This document shows, in pieces, positions 24,409 to 32,559 of a stretch of DNA of 41,279 bases (position 1 is its first letter; every line of letters begins with the position of its first letter). A program made the translations under genes and the position numbers. The DNA is from an uncultured Lachnospiraceae bacterium (GTDB lineage Bacteria > Bacillota > Clostridia > Lachnospirales > Lachnospiraceae). The notes under the pieces were generated by a model, which saw only the letters and a program-made list of their open reading frames with translations, ran no database searches and was not told where the DNA came from. The DNA is taken from assembly GCA_910579225.1 (NCBI GenBank), contig CAJTTI010000027.1, positions 1 through 41,279 on the forward strand, given 5' to 3'.

Positions 24409-24705
24409 TCAGGCAGAAAAGATGACTGGCTGCAGATACAATATGACAGCGGCAAGGCCGGCCTGCAGAATCAGAATAGCAGGTATGCCGATAACGAAAT
24501 ACCAGTGCTTTGTTTTATGACGGAAGAAATACATCCCCGTAAGGGCTCCGACAGATCCACCCAGAAGGGCGGCAAGGAACAGGGTTCTCTCAGGGATCCG
24601 CCACTGGTGTCTTCGTGCCCTCTGCTTGTCCATTCCCATAAGAGAGAATCCAAGAAGATTCAGGACGATCAGATAAATAAGAAACAGACTGGAAACTGAT
24701 AACAT
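24409..24705 (-). CDS. DUF1294 small membrane protein
   Basis: The 98-residue protein has three hydrophobic segments and the DUF1294 signature GMDKQRARRHQWRIPERTL (residues 24-42) followed by LGGSVGALTGMYFFRHKTKHWYF (48-70). Members of this family are small inner-membrane proteins of unknown function; some DUF1294 proteins in other bacteria carry an extra N-terminal cold-shock domain, which is absent here. AAGGAG lies 5 nt before the ATG. Nothing in the surroundings suggests a job. Confidence 0.88.
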   Translation of the reverse strand: MLSVSSLFLIYLIVLNLLGFSLMGMDKQRARRHQWRIPERTLFLAALLGGSVGALTGMYFFRHKTKHWYFVIGIPAILILQAGLAAVILYLQPVIFSA

Positions 24706-24864
24706 ATGTACTCCTTTTTTACAGATCTGGCCGAAAAAGTTCCAACCGGATATTTTTATGCCCTATCGGGAGGAAGCCCTCTGCAGTTATGTAGGGTTTT
24801 GAATCATCATAACAGAAATAAAAAAGGAAAGGAAGGAAAATTGCGTATATTTTTTATTTTCATG

Positions 24865-24893
24865 TTGAAAAATAGAAGCATCCATGATAAAGT
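24865..24893 (+). promoter_or_regulatory. Possible glyA promoter
   Basis: TTGAAA (24865-24870) and TAAAGT (24888-24893) are separated by 17 bp and lie about 70 bp upstream of the glyA start. The -10 is a poor match, so this is tentative. No riboswitch is visible in the 24706-24961 gap. Confidence 0.35.
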
Positions 24894-24961
24894 GGTGGTT
24901 GTGACAAAAACAAGTGTCTTTGAGAGAAAAACATCTAATCTAAATTACCAGGAGGAAATGT

Positions 24962-26203
24962 ATGTATTCATTGGATGAAGTAAGAGCAGTGGATCCGGAA
25001 GTTGCAGAGGCCATAACTGATGAGATGGCAAGACAGAACAGCCATATTGAACTGATAGCATCAGAAAACTGGGTAAGTAAAGCAGTGATGGCTGCCATGG
25101 GCAGTCCTTTGACGAATAAATATGCGGAAGGCTATTCCGGAAAAAGGTATTACGGCGGATGTGAATGCGTAGATGTAGTGGAAGATCTGGCCATTGCAAG
25201 GGCGAAGGAAGTCTTTGGATGCGAGTATGTAAATGTGCAGCCGCATTCCGGTGCGCAGGCGAATATGGCGGTCTTTTTCGCCATGCTGGAGCCGGGAGAC
25301 CGGGTACTGGGCATGAATCTGGCCCATGGAGGTCATCTGTCTCATGGAAGTCCTGCCAATATGTCAGGGAAATATTTTGAAGTGCATCAGTATGGTGTGA
25401 ATGATGAAGGATTTATTGATTATGACGAGGTACGCCGTATTGCTCTGGAGTGCCGTCCGAAACTGATTGTGGCAGGAGCCAGTGCTTATGCAAGAACCAT
25501 TGATTTTAAGAGATTCCGTGAGATTGCAGATGAGGCAGGCGCTTATCTGATGGTTGATATTGCGCATATTGCAGGACTGGTGGCAGCCGGTGTTCATCCG
25601 AGTCCCATTCCCTATGCCCATGTGACCACAACGACAACCCATAAGACGCTACGTGGTCCCAGAGGCGGCATGATTATGTCTGATGCTGCCACAGCAGAGA
25701 AATTTAATTTTAATAAGGCTGTATTTCCCGGGATTCAGGGAGGACCGTTGATGCATGTAATTGCAGCCAAAGCCGTCTGTCTGAAGGAATGTCAGACAGA
25801 GTCTTATAAGGAATATCAGCGTGGCATTGTGAAGAATGCAAAAGCACTTTGTAAAGGACTGATGGACCGGGGGATTCGGATTGTATCTGGCGGTACGGAC
25901 AACCATCTGATGTTAATGGATTTGACGAATCTTGATATTTCAGGAAAAGATGCAGAGAACCTTCTGGATCTGGCGAATATTACGGCCAACAAGAACACGA
26001 TTCCCAATGATCCGAGGTCCGCATTTGTGACCAGCGGAGTCCGTCTGGGGACAGCGGCAGTGACCAGCCGGGGACTGAAAGAGGATGATATGGATACGAT
26101 CGCTGAAGCTATCGCCATGATGCTCAAAGAAGGCGAAGCAGCGGCACCAAAGGCAAAAGGGCTGATTGAGAGTCTGACGAAGAAATATCCGCTTTGCATG
26201 TAA
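24962..26203 (+). CDS. glyA: Serine hydroxymethyltransferase
   Basis: This 413-residue PLP enzyme converts serine and tetrahydrofolate to glycine and 5,10-methylene-THF. Family signatures are in order: IELIASENWVSKAVMAAMGS near residue 29, KYAEGYSGKRYYGGCECVD near 52, NVQPHSGAQANMAVF near 91, and the PLP-binding TTTTTHKTLRGPRGG with Lys228 as the Schiff-base residue. Length equals the family norm. AGGAGG lies 5 nt before the ATG. The methylene-THF it makes is the substrate of thyA further downstream in the window, though the two are not in one operon. A small Cys-rich gene follows 18 bp after its stop. Confidence 0.98.
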   Translation: MYSLDEVRAVDPEVAEAITDEMARQNSHIELIASENWVSKAVMAAMGSPLTNKYAEGYSGKRYYGGCECVDVVEDLAIARAKEVFGCEYVNVQPHSGAQANMAVFFAMLEPGDRVLGMNLAHGGHLSHGSPANMSGKYFEVHQYGVNDEGFIDYDEVRRIALECRPKLIVAGASAYARTIDFKRFREIADEAGAYLMVDIAHIAGLVAAGVHPSPIPYAHVTTTTTHKTLRGPRGGMIMSDAATAEKFNFNKAVFPGIQGGPLMHVIAAKAVCLKECQTESYKEYQRGIVKNAKALCKGLMDRGIRIVSGGTDNHLMLMDLTNLDISGKDAENLLDLANITANKNTIPNDPRSAFVTSGVRLGTAAVTSRGLKEDDMDTIAEAIAMMLKEGEAAAPKAKGLIESLTKKYPLCM

Positions 26204-26221
26204 GTGAAGGAGCAGCAGAGG

Positions 26222-26413
26222 ATGTGTGAGATTGTTGAAGAATTTATCAGCGGTTTTTGCAGAAGCAGCAATGAGACCAGGACTGTAGCGTGTGAATACG
26301 AACGACAGCCGGATGGCTCTCTGCGGATGACGGAGTTTGACTGTAATCACGAGAAATGTCCGAACAATGCTGCGTGTTTGATCTATAAAGAAGCACTAGA
26401 GAAGGAAAGCTGA
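26222..26413 (+). CDS. Small cysteine-rich protein downstream of glyA
   Basis: The 63-residue protein holds six cysteines (positions 2, 13, 24, 41, 46 and 52). The last three lie in the compact segment CNHEKCPNNAACLI, which looks like a metal or Fe-S site. It has no signal peptide or membrane segment. I do not recognise a family. AAGGAG precedes the ATG by 9 nt and the gene follows glyA directly, so it is probably cotranscribed. An upstream GTG at 26204 is in frame but overlaps the ribosome binding site. Confidence 0.65.
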   Translation: MCEIVEEFISGFCRSSNETRTVACEYERQPDGSLRMTEFDCNHEKCPNNAACLIYKEALEKES

Positions 26414-26474
26414 ACGGAACCAGTTTCCATGGGGGTGGACAAGTCTGTACAAGAAGGAAAGAGAGAAGATACGG

Positions 26475-26721
26475 ATGAAAAAGTTTTATGAAGAGTTTAA
26501 GAAATTTATTTCCAGAGGAAATGTAATGGATATGGCAGTCGGTGTCATCATCGGCGGAGCGTTTACGGCAATCGTAAATTCCCTGGTCAATGATATTTTT
26601 ATGCCGTTGTTATCTCTGATTACCGGCGGACTGGATATTGCAGAAATGTCCATACTGTATGTCAGAGATTGATATCAAAGCGACCAGATGTCCGAACTGT
26701 ACTTCGGATTTGTCAGAATAA
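26475..26721 (+). pseudogene. mscL: mscL pseudogene (internal deletion and frameshift)
   Basis: The first about 56 codons encode the MscL N-terminus: FYEEFKKFISRGNVMDMAVGVIIGGAFTAIVNSLV, with the first pore helix, then FMPLLSLITGGLD. The frame then goes astray and stops at 26672. In another frame, from 26641 to the TAA at 26721, the sequence reads QKCPYCMSEIDIKATRCPNC and LSE, the zinc-ribbon tail typical of Firmicute MscL proteins. About 60 codons (periplasmic loop and second membrane helix) are missing between the two parts, and they are out of frame. MscL is the large mechanosensitive channel that releases solutes on osmotic downshock. The broken gene cannot form a channel. A 65-residue product with only the first helix remains possible. 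Confidence 0.85.
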
Positions 26722-27279
26722 CCGAAGTTTCCGGATCAGGACGGGAATGGGCGGGTGATTGGGTCGGTTGTAGTAGGAGGAAAGAATGACCAGATAGACT
26801 CTTGGATCCAGTTCTTTTAAAAACGGTAGCAGGACCTCCCGTTCTTCAAAGCCGGTATCCCCGCCGCTGTAGATACAGAGGGTCAGAAGACCGTCTTCCT
26901 TTAGCAGAGAAAGCCCATGGGAGACTGCTTCCAGAGTGGTTTCTGCTCTGGTGGAACATGAATGATCGCCACCGGGCAGATAACCCAGATTGAATGTAAT
27001 GCAACTGACGCTGCCAGTATCTGCATATTGCGCCATATGACTGTGGGAATCCAGGATTAGCCGGTAATTATCCGGCACGCTGGATGCCTGCAGTCTTTTT
27101 TTCGTATTTTGAAGAGCCGTCGCCTGGATATCAAAGGCAAGTACCTGTCCGGTTCTGCCGGCCAGACGGCATAAGAGTTCTGTGTCGTGTCCGTTCCCCA
27201 TGGTTGCGTCAATGCACAGGTCGCCTGGTTTTACCTGTTGTTCCAGAAAATGACGGCACCAGTCAGTAATTTGATACAT
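26713..27279 (-). CDS. mnmM: tRNA methyltransferase, MnmM/YtqB-like
   Basis: The 188-residue SAM-dependent methyltransferase has motif I DATMGNGHDTELLCRLAG (residues 24-41), the family's VLAFDIQ acidic loop, and ITFNLGYLPGGDHS near 94-107, a signature of the YtqB group. In B. subtilis YtqB is MnmM, which adds the methyl group of mnm5s2U at the tRNA wobble position; I assign this by family resemblance. AGGAGG lies 8 nt before the ATG. Its 3' end overlaps the tail of the mscL pseudogene by 9 bp in convergent orientation. Confidence 0.8.
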   Translation of the reverse strand: MYQITDWCRHFLEQQVKPGDLCIDATMGNGHDTELLCRLAGRTGQVLAFDIQATALQNTKKRLQASSVPDNYRLILDSHSHMAQYADTGSVSCITFNLGYLPGGDHSCSTRAETTLEAVSHGLSLLKEDGLLTLCIYSGGDTGFEEREVLLPFLKELDPRVYLVILSSYYNRPNHPPIPVLIRKLRLF

Positions 27280-27450
27280 AGAATGTTCCTCCTGGTAATT
27301 GTTCTGTGGCTGTCCGAAAACATTTGATATTTTGTTCAGCCGGAACTGCTGTAATTGATCGTATCACAGGACTTCTGGGGATGCAAGAGGGGAGGCTTTT
27401 AATCTGACATCATGATATGGCAGATACTTCAGGAAAAAGGAAAAGATGAA

Positions 27451-27480
27451 TTGACGAATACAGGGACTGCAGATTATACT
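27451..27480 (+). promoter_or_regulatory. Possible constitutive promoter upstream of the Na/Pi gene
   Basis: TTGACG (27451-27456) and TATACT (27475-27480) are separated by 18 bp. The 344-bp gap 27280-27623 holds this element, the Pho-box-like repeats and their -10. Confidence 0.5.
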
Positions 27481-27515
27481 GCAGAAAGAACACCAGGATC
27501 GTTCGCCAGGGAAAA

Positions 27516-27568
27516 TTTTACCTGGATTTTACGCAGGCATCTCCTGATCTTTACATGACTTTGATAAT
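27516..27568 (+). promoter_or_regulatory. Pho-box-like direct repeats with a -10 element
   Basis: TTTTAC at 27516 and 27527, and CTTTAC at 27549, lie in exact 11-bp phase (the 27538 position is degenerate). PhoB/PhoP regulators bind such 11-bp-period repeats. GATAAT at 27563-27568 follows the last repeat at the spacing seen when the Pho box replaces the -35. The repeats also overlap an imperfect 20-bp palindrome at 27506-27525. Confidence 0.5.
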
Positions 27569-27623
27569 ATGGCAGATAAAAATGGGAATATTAATGAGCA
27601 TAGAAAGAGAAGGGGAATCAAAT

Positions 27624-29396
27624 ATGGATTTTTTTGATGTACTTGCAATGGTGGGCGGCTTGGCACTGTTTCTTTACGGTATGGAGACGATGGGAAAAGG
27701 TCTTTCTCAGATATCTGGTGGAAAGCTGGAGCGTATTCTGGAAAAACTTACGTCAAATCCTGTCAAGGCGGTGCTTTTAGGAGCAGGGGTGACAGCAGTA
27801 ATTCAGTCCTCTTCCGCCACAACAGTCATGGTAGTTGGATTTGTCAATTCTGGTATCATGAAACTGACCCAGGCGGTGGGAATTATTATGGGTGCCAATA
27901 TTGGTACGACGATCACTTCCTGGATCCTAAGTCTGTCGGGCATTGAGAGCAGTAATTTCTTCTTAAAGCTCTTAAAACCGTCTTCATTCTCGCCGGTGCT
28001 GGCAGCAGCAGGGGTCTTTCTGCTGATGTTCTCCGGCCGGGATAAAAGGAAAGATATGGGGACAATCCTGGTGGGATTTGCAATTTTGATGACTGGTATG
28101 GAGAGTATGAGCAGTGCTGTGAAACCTCTGGCGGAGGTGCCGGAATTTACCAGCATTCTGACCATGTTTTCCAATCCGCTTCTGGGGATGCTGTGTGGAG
28201 CAGCTCTGACTGCAGTCATCCAGAGTTCTTCCGCATCTGTTGGAATTCTGCAGGCACTTTGTGCCACGGGTGCAGTTTCCTTCGGCGCTGCTGTGCCGAT
28301 TATCATGGGACAGAATATCGGCACCTGTGTGACGGCGTTGCTTTCCGGCATTGGGGCACATAAGAATGCGAAACGGACCGCACTGGTGCATCTGTATTTT
28401 AATCTGATTGGTACGGCGATCTTTCTGACGGTATTTTACGGGCTGAACAGTTTCCTGAAATTTGACTTTATGAGAGATACGATAAATGCAGCAGGAATTG
28501 CGGCGGTGCATTCGGTGTTCAATGTGACGGCGGCGGCGATCCTGCTTCCGTTTTCCGGTCTGCTTGTGAAGCTGGCCTATGCGACGATTCCTGAATCGGG
28601 TTCGGCAAAGCATATGAAGAATGAAGATGCCAGGGAGTTGAATCTGCTGGATGCGAGATTCCTGGACACACCAGGTTATGCGGTGGAGCAGTGCCGGCTG
28701 GCTTCAGTGAAGATGGCAAAGATTTCCAGAGACGCATGTATTCGGTCTGCCGGACTTTTGACCGATTACCAGGAGAAGACGGCAGAGGAAGTAAAACAGA
28801 TGGAAGCACTGGTGGATCAATATGAAGATGAACTGGGAAGTTATCTGGTAAAACTTGGAAGCCGGGATCTGTCGGAAAAGGACAGCCATTTGGTAAATAT
28901 GATTCTGCACTGCATCGGGGATTTTGAGAGGATCTCTGATCATGCAGTAAATATTACAGAGACGGCAGAGGAACTGTATCGGAAGAAACAAGGATTTTCC
29001 AGACAGGCTGAAGAGGAATTGGAGATTTTTACAGCTGCGCTTACAGAGATTCTTTGTGTGTCGGTGGATGTGTTTGAAAAGGCAGAGCCGGAAAGAGCGG
29101 CACACATTGAACCATTGGAAGAGACCATAGATGGACTGAGCAGAAAGCTGAGAAAACGGCATGTGGACCGGCTGCGGTCAGGAGAATGCACCATAGAACT
29201 GGGATTTGCACTGTCGGATCTGATCACGAATTATGAACGGATCTCGGATCACTGTTCCAATGTGGCGATTGCTCTTCTGCAGGCTGGTGAGGAGGAGCCG
29301 GAGGCGCACGGGTATACAGCCAGGCTGCGTCAGAAGGAGGAAGCGTCATTTCAGGATGAATACAGGAAATATAGAGAAAAATACAGACTGCCATAG
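27624..29396 (+). CDS. Na/Pi cotransporter with PhoU-like tail (NptA family)
   Basis: The 590-residue protein has two repeated Na/Pi-cotransporter domains, each with a QSSS motif (Gln61 in VIQSSSATT and Gln200 in VIQSSSASV) between hydrophobic helices, in residues about 1-330. From about 345 on it has a helical PhoU-like region with two repeats (EQCRLASVKMAKISRDA; LEETIDGLSRKLRKRHVDRL). It imports phosphate with sodium at the cytoplasmic membrane. The start at 27624 follows AAGGGGA; upstream ATGs in frame at 27555 and 27594 lack a site and the first overlaps the Pho-box region. The two-component genes directly downstream and the upstream repeats suggest control by phosphate. Confidence 0.92.
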   Translation: MDFFDVLAMVGGLALFLYGMETMGKGLSQISGGKLERILEKLTSNPVKAVLLGAGVTAVIQSSSATTVMVVGFVNSGIMKLTQAVGIIMGANIGTTITSWILSLSGIESSNFFLKLLKPSSFSPVLAAAGVFLLMFSGRDKRKDMGTILVGFAILMTGMESMSSAVKPLAEVPEFTSILTMFSNPLLGMLCGAALTAVIQSSSASVGILQALCATGAVSFGAAVPIIMGQNIGTCVTALLSGIGAHKNAKRTALVHLYFNLIGTAIFLTVFYGLNSFLKFDFMRDTINAAGIAAVHSVFNVTAAAILLPFSGLLVKLAYATIPESGSAKHMKNEDARELNLLDARFLDTPGYAVEQCRLASVKMAKISRDACIRSAGLLTDYQEKTAEEVKQMEALVDQYEDELGSYLVKLGSRDLSEKDSHLVNMILHCIGDFERISDHAVNITETAEELYRKKQGFSRQAEEELEIFTAALTEILCVSVDVFEKAEPERAAHIEPLEETIDGLSRKLRKRHVDRLRSGECTIELGFALSDLITNYERISDHCSNVAIALLQAGEEEPEAHGYTARLRQKEEASFQDEYRKYREKYRLP

Positions 29397-29434
29397 AGAT
29401 AGGGAAATGCTGCAGGGGAAAGGATGGAAAAAAG

Positions 29435-30106
29435 ATGGCCTTGATTTATATTGTGGAAGATGATCAGAATATCAGGGAGATTGAATGCTTTGCGCTTCAA
29501 AACAGCGGATATGAGGTGAAAGAATTTGCATGTGCCAGAGAGTTTTATAAAAGTGCCGGGAAGAAAGCGCCGGATTGCGTACTTCTGGATATTATGCTTC
29601 CGGACGAAGACGGACTGGATATTCTGAAAAAGATTCGTTCTCTTCCTGATATGAAGAAAGTTCCTGTGATTATGGTGACAGCTAAGACAGCTGAGCTGGA
29701 TAAAGTAAAAGGACTGGATATGGGGGCAGATGATTATATTACCAAGCCGTTTGGCGTGATGGAGCTTATATCCAGAGTAAAAGCACTGCTTCGGCGCAGC
29801 AGGAGGATGGAGGAAGACTCCGGGTTGTGTGTAGGAGAACTGACTCTTGATCCTGTAAAACGGCAGGTCTGCGTGCAAGGGCAGCCTTGCGAACTGACTT
29901 ATAAGGAATATGAACTTTTGAAACTTTTGCTTCAAAACAGGGGGATCGTCATGTCCAGAGATGTAATTATGGAGCGGATATGGGATATAAGTTTTGAAGG
30001 GGAATCCAGGACTTTGGATGTGCATATTAAGACACTGCGACAGAAACTTGGAAGTGCAGGAACTCTGATTCGAACTGTCCGGAATGTAGGCTATAAGATA
30101 GAGTAA
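29435..30106 (+). CDS. PhoB/OmpR-type response regulator
   Basis: The 223-residue protein has a receiver domain with the acidic pocket VEDDQN, phospho-acceptor Asp52 in LLDIMLPDEDG, Thr in VTAKTA and Lys in DDYITKPFG, followed from about 130 by a winged-helix DNA-binding domain (LTYKEYELLKLLLQNRG, then RTLDVHIKTLRQKLG and RTVRNVGYKI). It is the partner of the sensor kinase 24 bp downstream. The adjacent Na/Pi transporter suggests phosphate starvation response, like PhoB/PhoP. An AGGGGAAAGGATGG site lies before the ATG. Confidence 0.93.
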   Translation: MALIYIVEDDQNIREIECFALQNSGYEVKEFACAREFYKSAGKKAPDCVLLDIMLPDEDGLDILKKIRSLPDMKKVPVIMVTAKTAELDKVKGLDMGADDYITKPFGVMELISRVKALLRRSRRMEEDSGLCVGELTLDPVKRQVCVQGQPCELTYKEYELLKLLLQNRGIVMSRDVIMERIWDISFEGESRTLDVHIKTLRQKLGSAGTLIRTVRNVGYKIE

Positions 30107-30130
30107 GAAGAAAAGGGGGACGGCAGGGAA

Positions 30131-31504
30131 GTGAAGAAAAGGATACACCGGGAATTTGTCCTTGTGGCCCTGGCCACGATTATTTTGACCACTGTACTGG
30201 TTACGGCAGTATTTTATGAATTTTTCAGAAAGGAAATCATGGATGAGTTGGGAACCTGTACCCGTATGCTTCAGAGTATAGGGGTATCTGATATTCTGGA
30301 TGATACTGATGAAACCAGTGAACATCTGAATATACAGGGACTTCGGATTTCTCTGATTGGAAAGGATGGGGATGTACTGTATGACAATGGAGCAGATGTG
30401 GGGGATATGAAGAACCATGGAGACCGTCCTGAAGTGGTTCGGGCGAGAGAAGAAGGAAGCGGACAGGCGGTCAGAAGATCGGATACGCTGGACCAGAGTT
30501 CCTTTTACTATGCGATACTTTTAGAAGATGGGACAGTTCTTCGCACTGCCAGGGAATCATCCAGTATCTGGGGGATTTTTGCCGGTTCGCTGCCGGCAAT
30601 CCTGGTCGCGGCTACGGCTGTCCTTGTGTTTTGCTTTTTTTTATCTGACAGGATATCCAGAATGCTGATCCGGCCGGTTGAAAACCTTGTCGGAAATCTG
30701 GAGGCGTGTGATGAAATTACGGTGTATCAGGAGATGATTCCGTTTGTCAATACCATCCGAAGGCAGCATGAGGATATTATGAGAAATGTCAGGCTCCGGC
30801 AGGAATTTACTGCTAATGTTTCACATGAATTGAAAACGCCGCTTACGGCAATCTCCGGCTATGCGGAACTGATCAAGCATGATATGGCTAAAAAGGAAGA
30901 TGTCAGGAGATTTGCCGGAGAGATTCACCGAAGCGCAGTCAGGCTTCTGCGCATGATCAACGATATTATTCGTCTGTCAGAGCTGGATGTAATGGAAGCG
31001 GAATCGCTTGTATTTGAGCAGATTCCACTCTACGAGATGGCGAAGATCAGTGTGGAGATGCTGAAAATCAGTGCGGAAAAAAATAAAGTCACTTTGTCAG
31101 TACATGGGGAACCGTGCAGGATTCTGGGAAACAAGGAAATGATCGAAGAGATTCTGTATAATCTATGTGACAATGCAATCCGCTATAATAAGGAGGGCGG
31201 AAGTGTCTCTGTTATGGTGGAACCGGTGGGGGATAAGGTGCGGTTATGTGTGGAAGATACAGGAATCGGGATTCCTCCCGGGCACCAGGAGCGGGTATTT
31301 GAGCGCTTTTACCGGGTGGATAAGAGCCGCTCGAAGGCCACAGGAGGAACTGGTCTGGGGCTGGCGATTGTAAAGCACATGGCGGCGCAGCATCATGCAG
31401 AGCTGATTCTTGAGAGCAGAGAAGGGGAGGGGACCCGGATCACACTGTGGTTCGACCAACAGGCGACAAGTTTTGTTTGCTACTCGGGCGAAAATGATTT
31501 ATAA
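30131..31504 (+). CDS. PhoR-like sensor histidine kinase
   Basis: The 457-residue kinase has a first membrane helix at about 9-32, an extracytoplasmic sensor domain of about 120 residues, and a second membrane helix at about 155-175. The dimerisation domain carries the phosphorylated His232 in ANVSHELKTPLTAISGYAEL, and the ATPase domain follows with N box (LYNLCDNAIRYN), G1 (EDTGIGIPPG), F box (RFYRVDKSRS) and G2 (GGTGLGLAIV). It starts with GTG after GGCAGGGA. It forms an operon with the response regulator, and its stop codon lies inside the -10 box of the thyA promoter. Confidence 0.93.
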   Translation: MKKRIHREFVLVALATIILTTVLVTAVFYEFFRKEIMDELGTCTRMLQSIGVSDILDDTDETSEHLNIQGLRISLIGKDGDVLYDNGADVGDMKNHGDRPEVVRAREEGSGQAVRRSDTLDQSSFYYAILLEDGTVLRTARESSSIWGIFAGSLPAILVAATAVLVFCFFLSDRISRMLIRPVENLVGNLEACDEITVYQEMIPFVNTIRRQHEDIMRNVRLRQEFTANVSHELKTPLTAISGYAELIKHDMAKKEDVRRFAGEIHRSAVRLLRMINDIIRLSELDVMEAESLVFEQIPLYEMAKISVEMLKISAEKNKVTLSVHGEPCRILGNKEMIEEILYNLCDNAIRYNKEGGSVSVMVEPVGDKVRLCVEDTGIGIPPGHQERVFERFYRVDKSRSKATGGTGLGLAIVKHMAAQHHAELILESREGEGTRITLWFDQQATSFVCYSGENDL

Positions 31505-31505
31505 T
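31477..31505 (+). promoter_or_regulatory. thyA promoter inside the end of the sensor kinase gene
   Basis: TTGCTA (31477-31482) and a perfect TATAAT (31500-31505) are separated by 17 bp. The stop codon TAA of the histidine kinase gene is part of the -10 hexamer. Confidence 0.7.
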
Positions 31506-31591
31506 AGGTCGTACATATAAAGACAGCAGTTTTCGGGCTGTTCCTGTATGGGATGTACAACCAGGAAAACCACAGGAAGAAAGGATATGTT

Positions 31592-32440
31592 ATGAGCTAC
31601 GCTGATCAGTTATTTATTCAAATGTGTCAAGACATTTTGGAAAACGGAACCAGTACCGAGGGAGAGAAAGTTCGTCCCAAATGGGAAGATGGTGCGTCGG
31701 CCTATACGATTAAACGGTTTGGCGTGGTGAATCGCTATGATCTTCGGAAAGAATTTCCGGCAATCACGCTTCGTCGGACAGCACTTAAGAACTGTATGGA
31801 TGAGATTCTGTGGATTTACCAGAGAAAATCTTCCAATATCTGTGATCTGAACAGCCATGTGTGGGATGAATGGGCGGATGAAACAGGTTCCATTGGGAAG
31901 GCTTACGGTTATCAGATCGGAGTAAAAAGCCAATATAAAGAAGGGATGATGGATCAGATGGATCGGGTGCTTTATGATCTTAAGACCAATCCTTTCAGCC
32001 GCCGGATCATTACCAATACTTACGTGCATGCAGATCTGAGTGAAATGCGTCTGTATCCCTGTGCATACAGTGTCACTTATAATGTGACGCAGGAAAAGGG
32101 AGCGGACAGGCTGACATTGAATATGGTGCTCCATCAGCGTTCCCAGGATATATTGATGGCTAATAACTGGAATGTGTGTCAGTATGCAATTCTTCTGATG
32201 ATGGTGGCACAGGTGTGTGATATGGTTCCGGGGGAGCTTCTGCATGTGATTGCGGATGCCCATATCTATGATCGGCATGTGGAAATTATCAGAGAACTGA
32301 TTAAGAGGCCGGTTTACCCGGCGCCGAAGGTGGAGTTGAATCCGGAAGTCAGGGATTTTTATGCATTTACGCCGGCGGATCTTATGGTAGAGAATTATGA
32401 GACAGGACCGCAGTTGAAAAATATTCCAATCGCGATTTAA
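31592..32440 (+). CDS. thyA: Thymidylate synthase, divergent Clostridial type
   Basis: This 282-residue enzyme methylates dUMP to dTMP using methylene-THF. Family features are the RRIITNTYVH segment, the nucleophile Cys157 in LYPCAYSVTYNV, QRSQDILMANNWNVCQYA and the DAHIYDRH motif with AFTPAD near the end. Two positions differ from E. coli ThyA: the His normally following the catalytic Cys is Ala, and the usual LGLPFN.A segment reads MANNWNV; this divergent form is familiar from Clostridia. The ATG at 31592 follows GAAAGGAT; an in-frame ATG at 31553 lacks a site. With folA, which recycles the DHF it makes, 119 bp downstream, the pair forms the dTMP cycle. Confidence 0.92.
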   Translation: MSYADQLFIQMCQDILENGTSTEGEKVRPKWEDGASAYTIKRFGVVNRYDLRKEFPAITLRRTALKNCMDEILWIYQRKSSNICDLNSHVWDEWADETGSIGKAYGYQIGVKSQYKEGMMDQMDRVLYDLKTNPFSRRIITNTYVHADLSEMRLYPCAYSVTYNVTQEKGADRLTLNMVLHQRSQDILMANNWNVCQYAILLMMVAQVCDMVPGELLHVIADAHIYDRHVEIIRELIKRPVYPAPKVELNPEVRDFYAFTPADLMVENYETGPQLKNIPIAI

Positions 32441-32559
32441 AACGGCATTAGTCTGGGGACGACATCTGGAGGGATAACAGAATATGGAAGCGGACGGAAA
32501 TGTTTCCAGGTAAAAAAGCGTTGGAGAGGACGGACGCGGAACCGTAAAGGGAGGAGCTC

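Noticed and set aside
26475..26672. A naturally short 65-residue MscL protein
   Set aside because: The remaining MscL zinc-ribbon tail is present out of frame just downstream, which shows a deletion plus frameshift and not a short gene.
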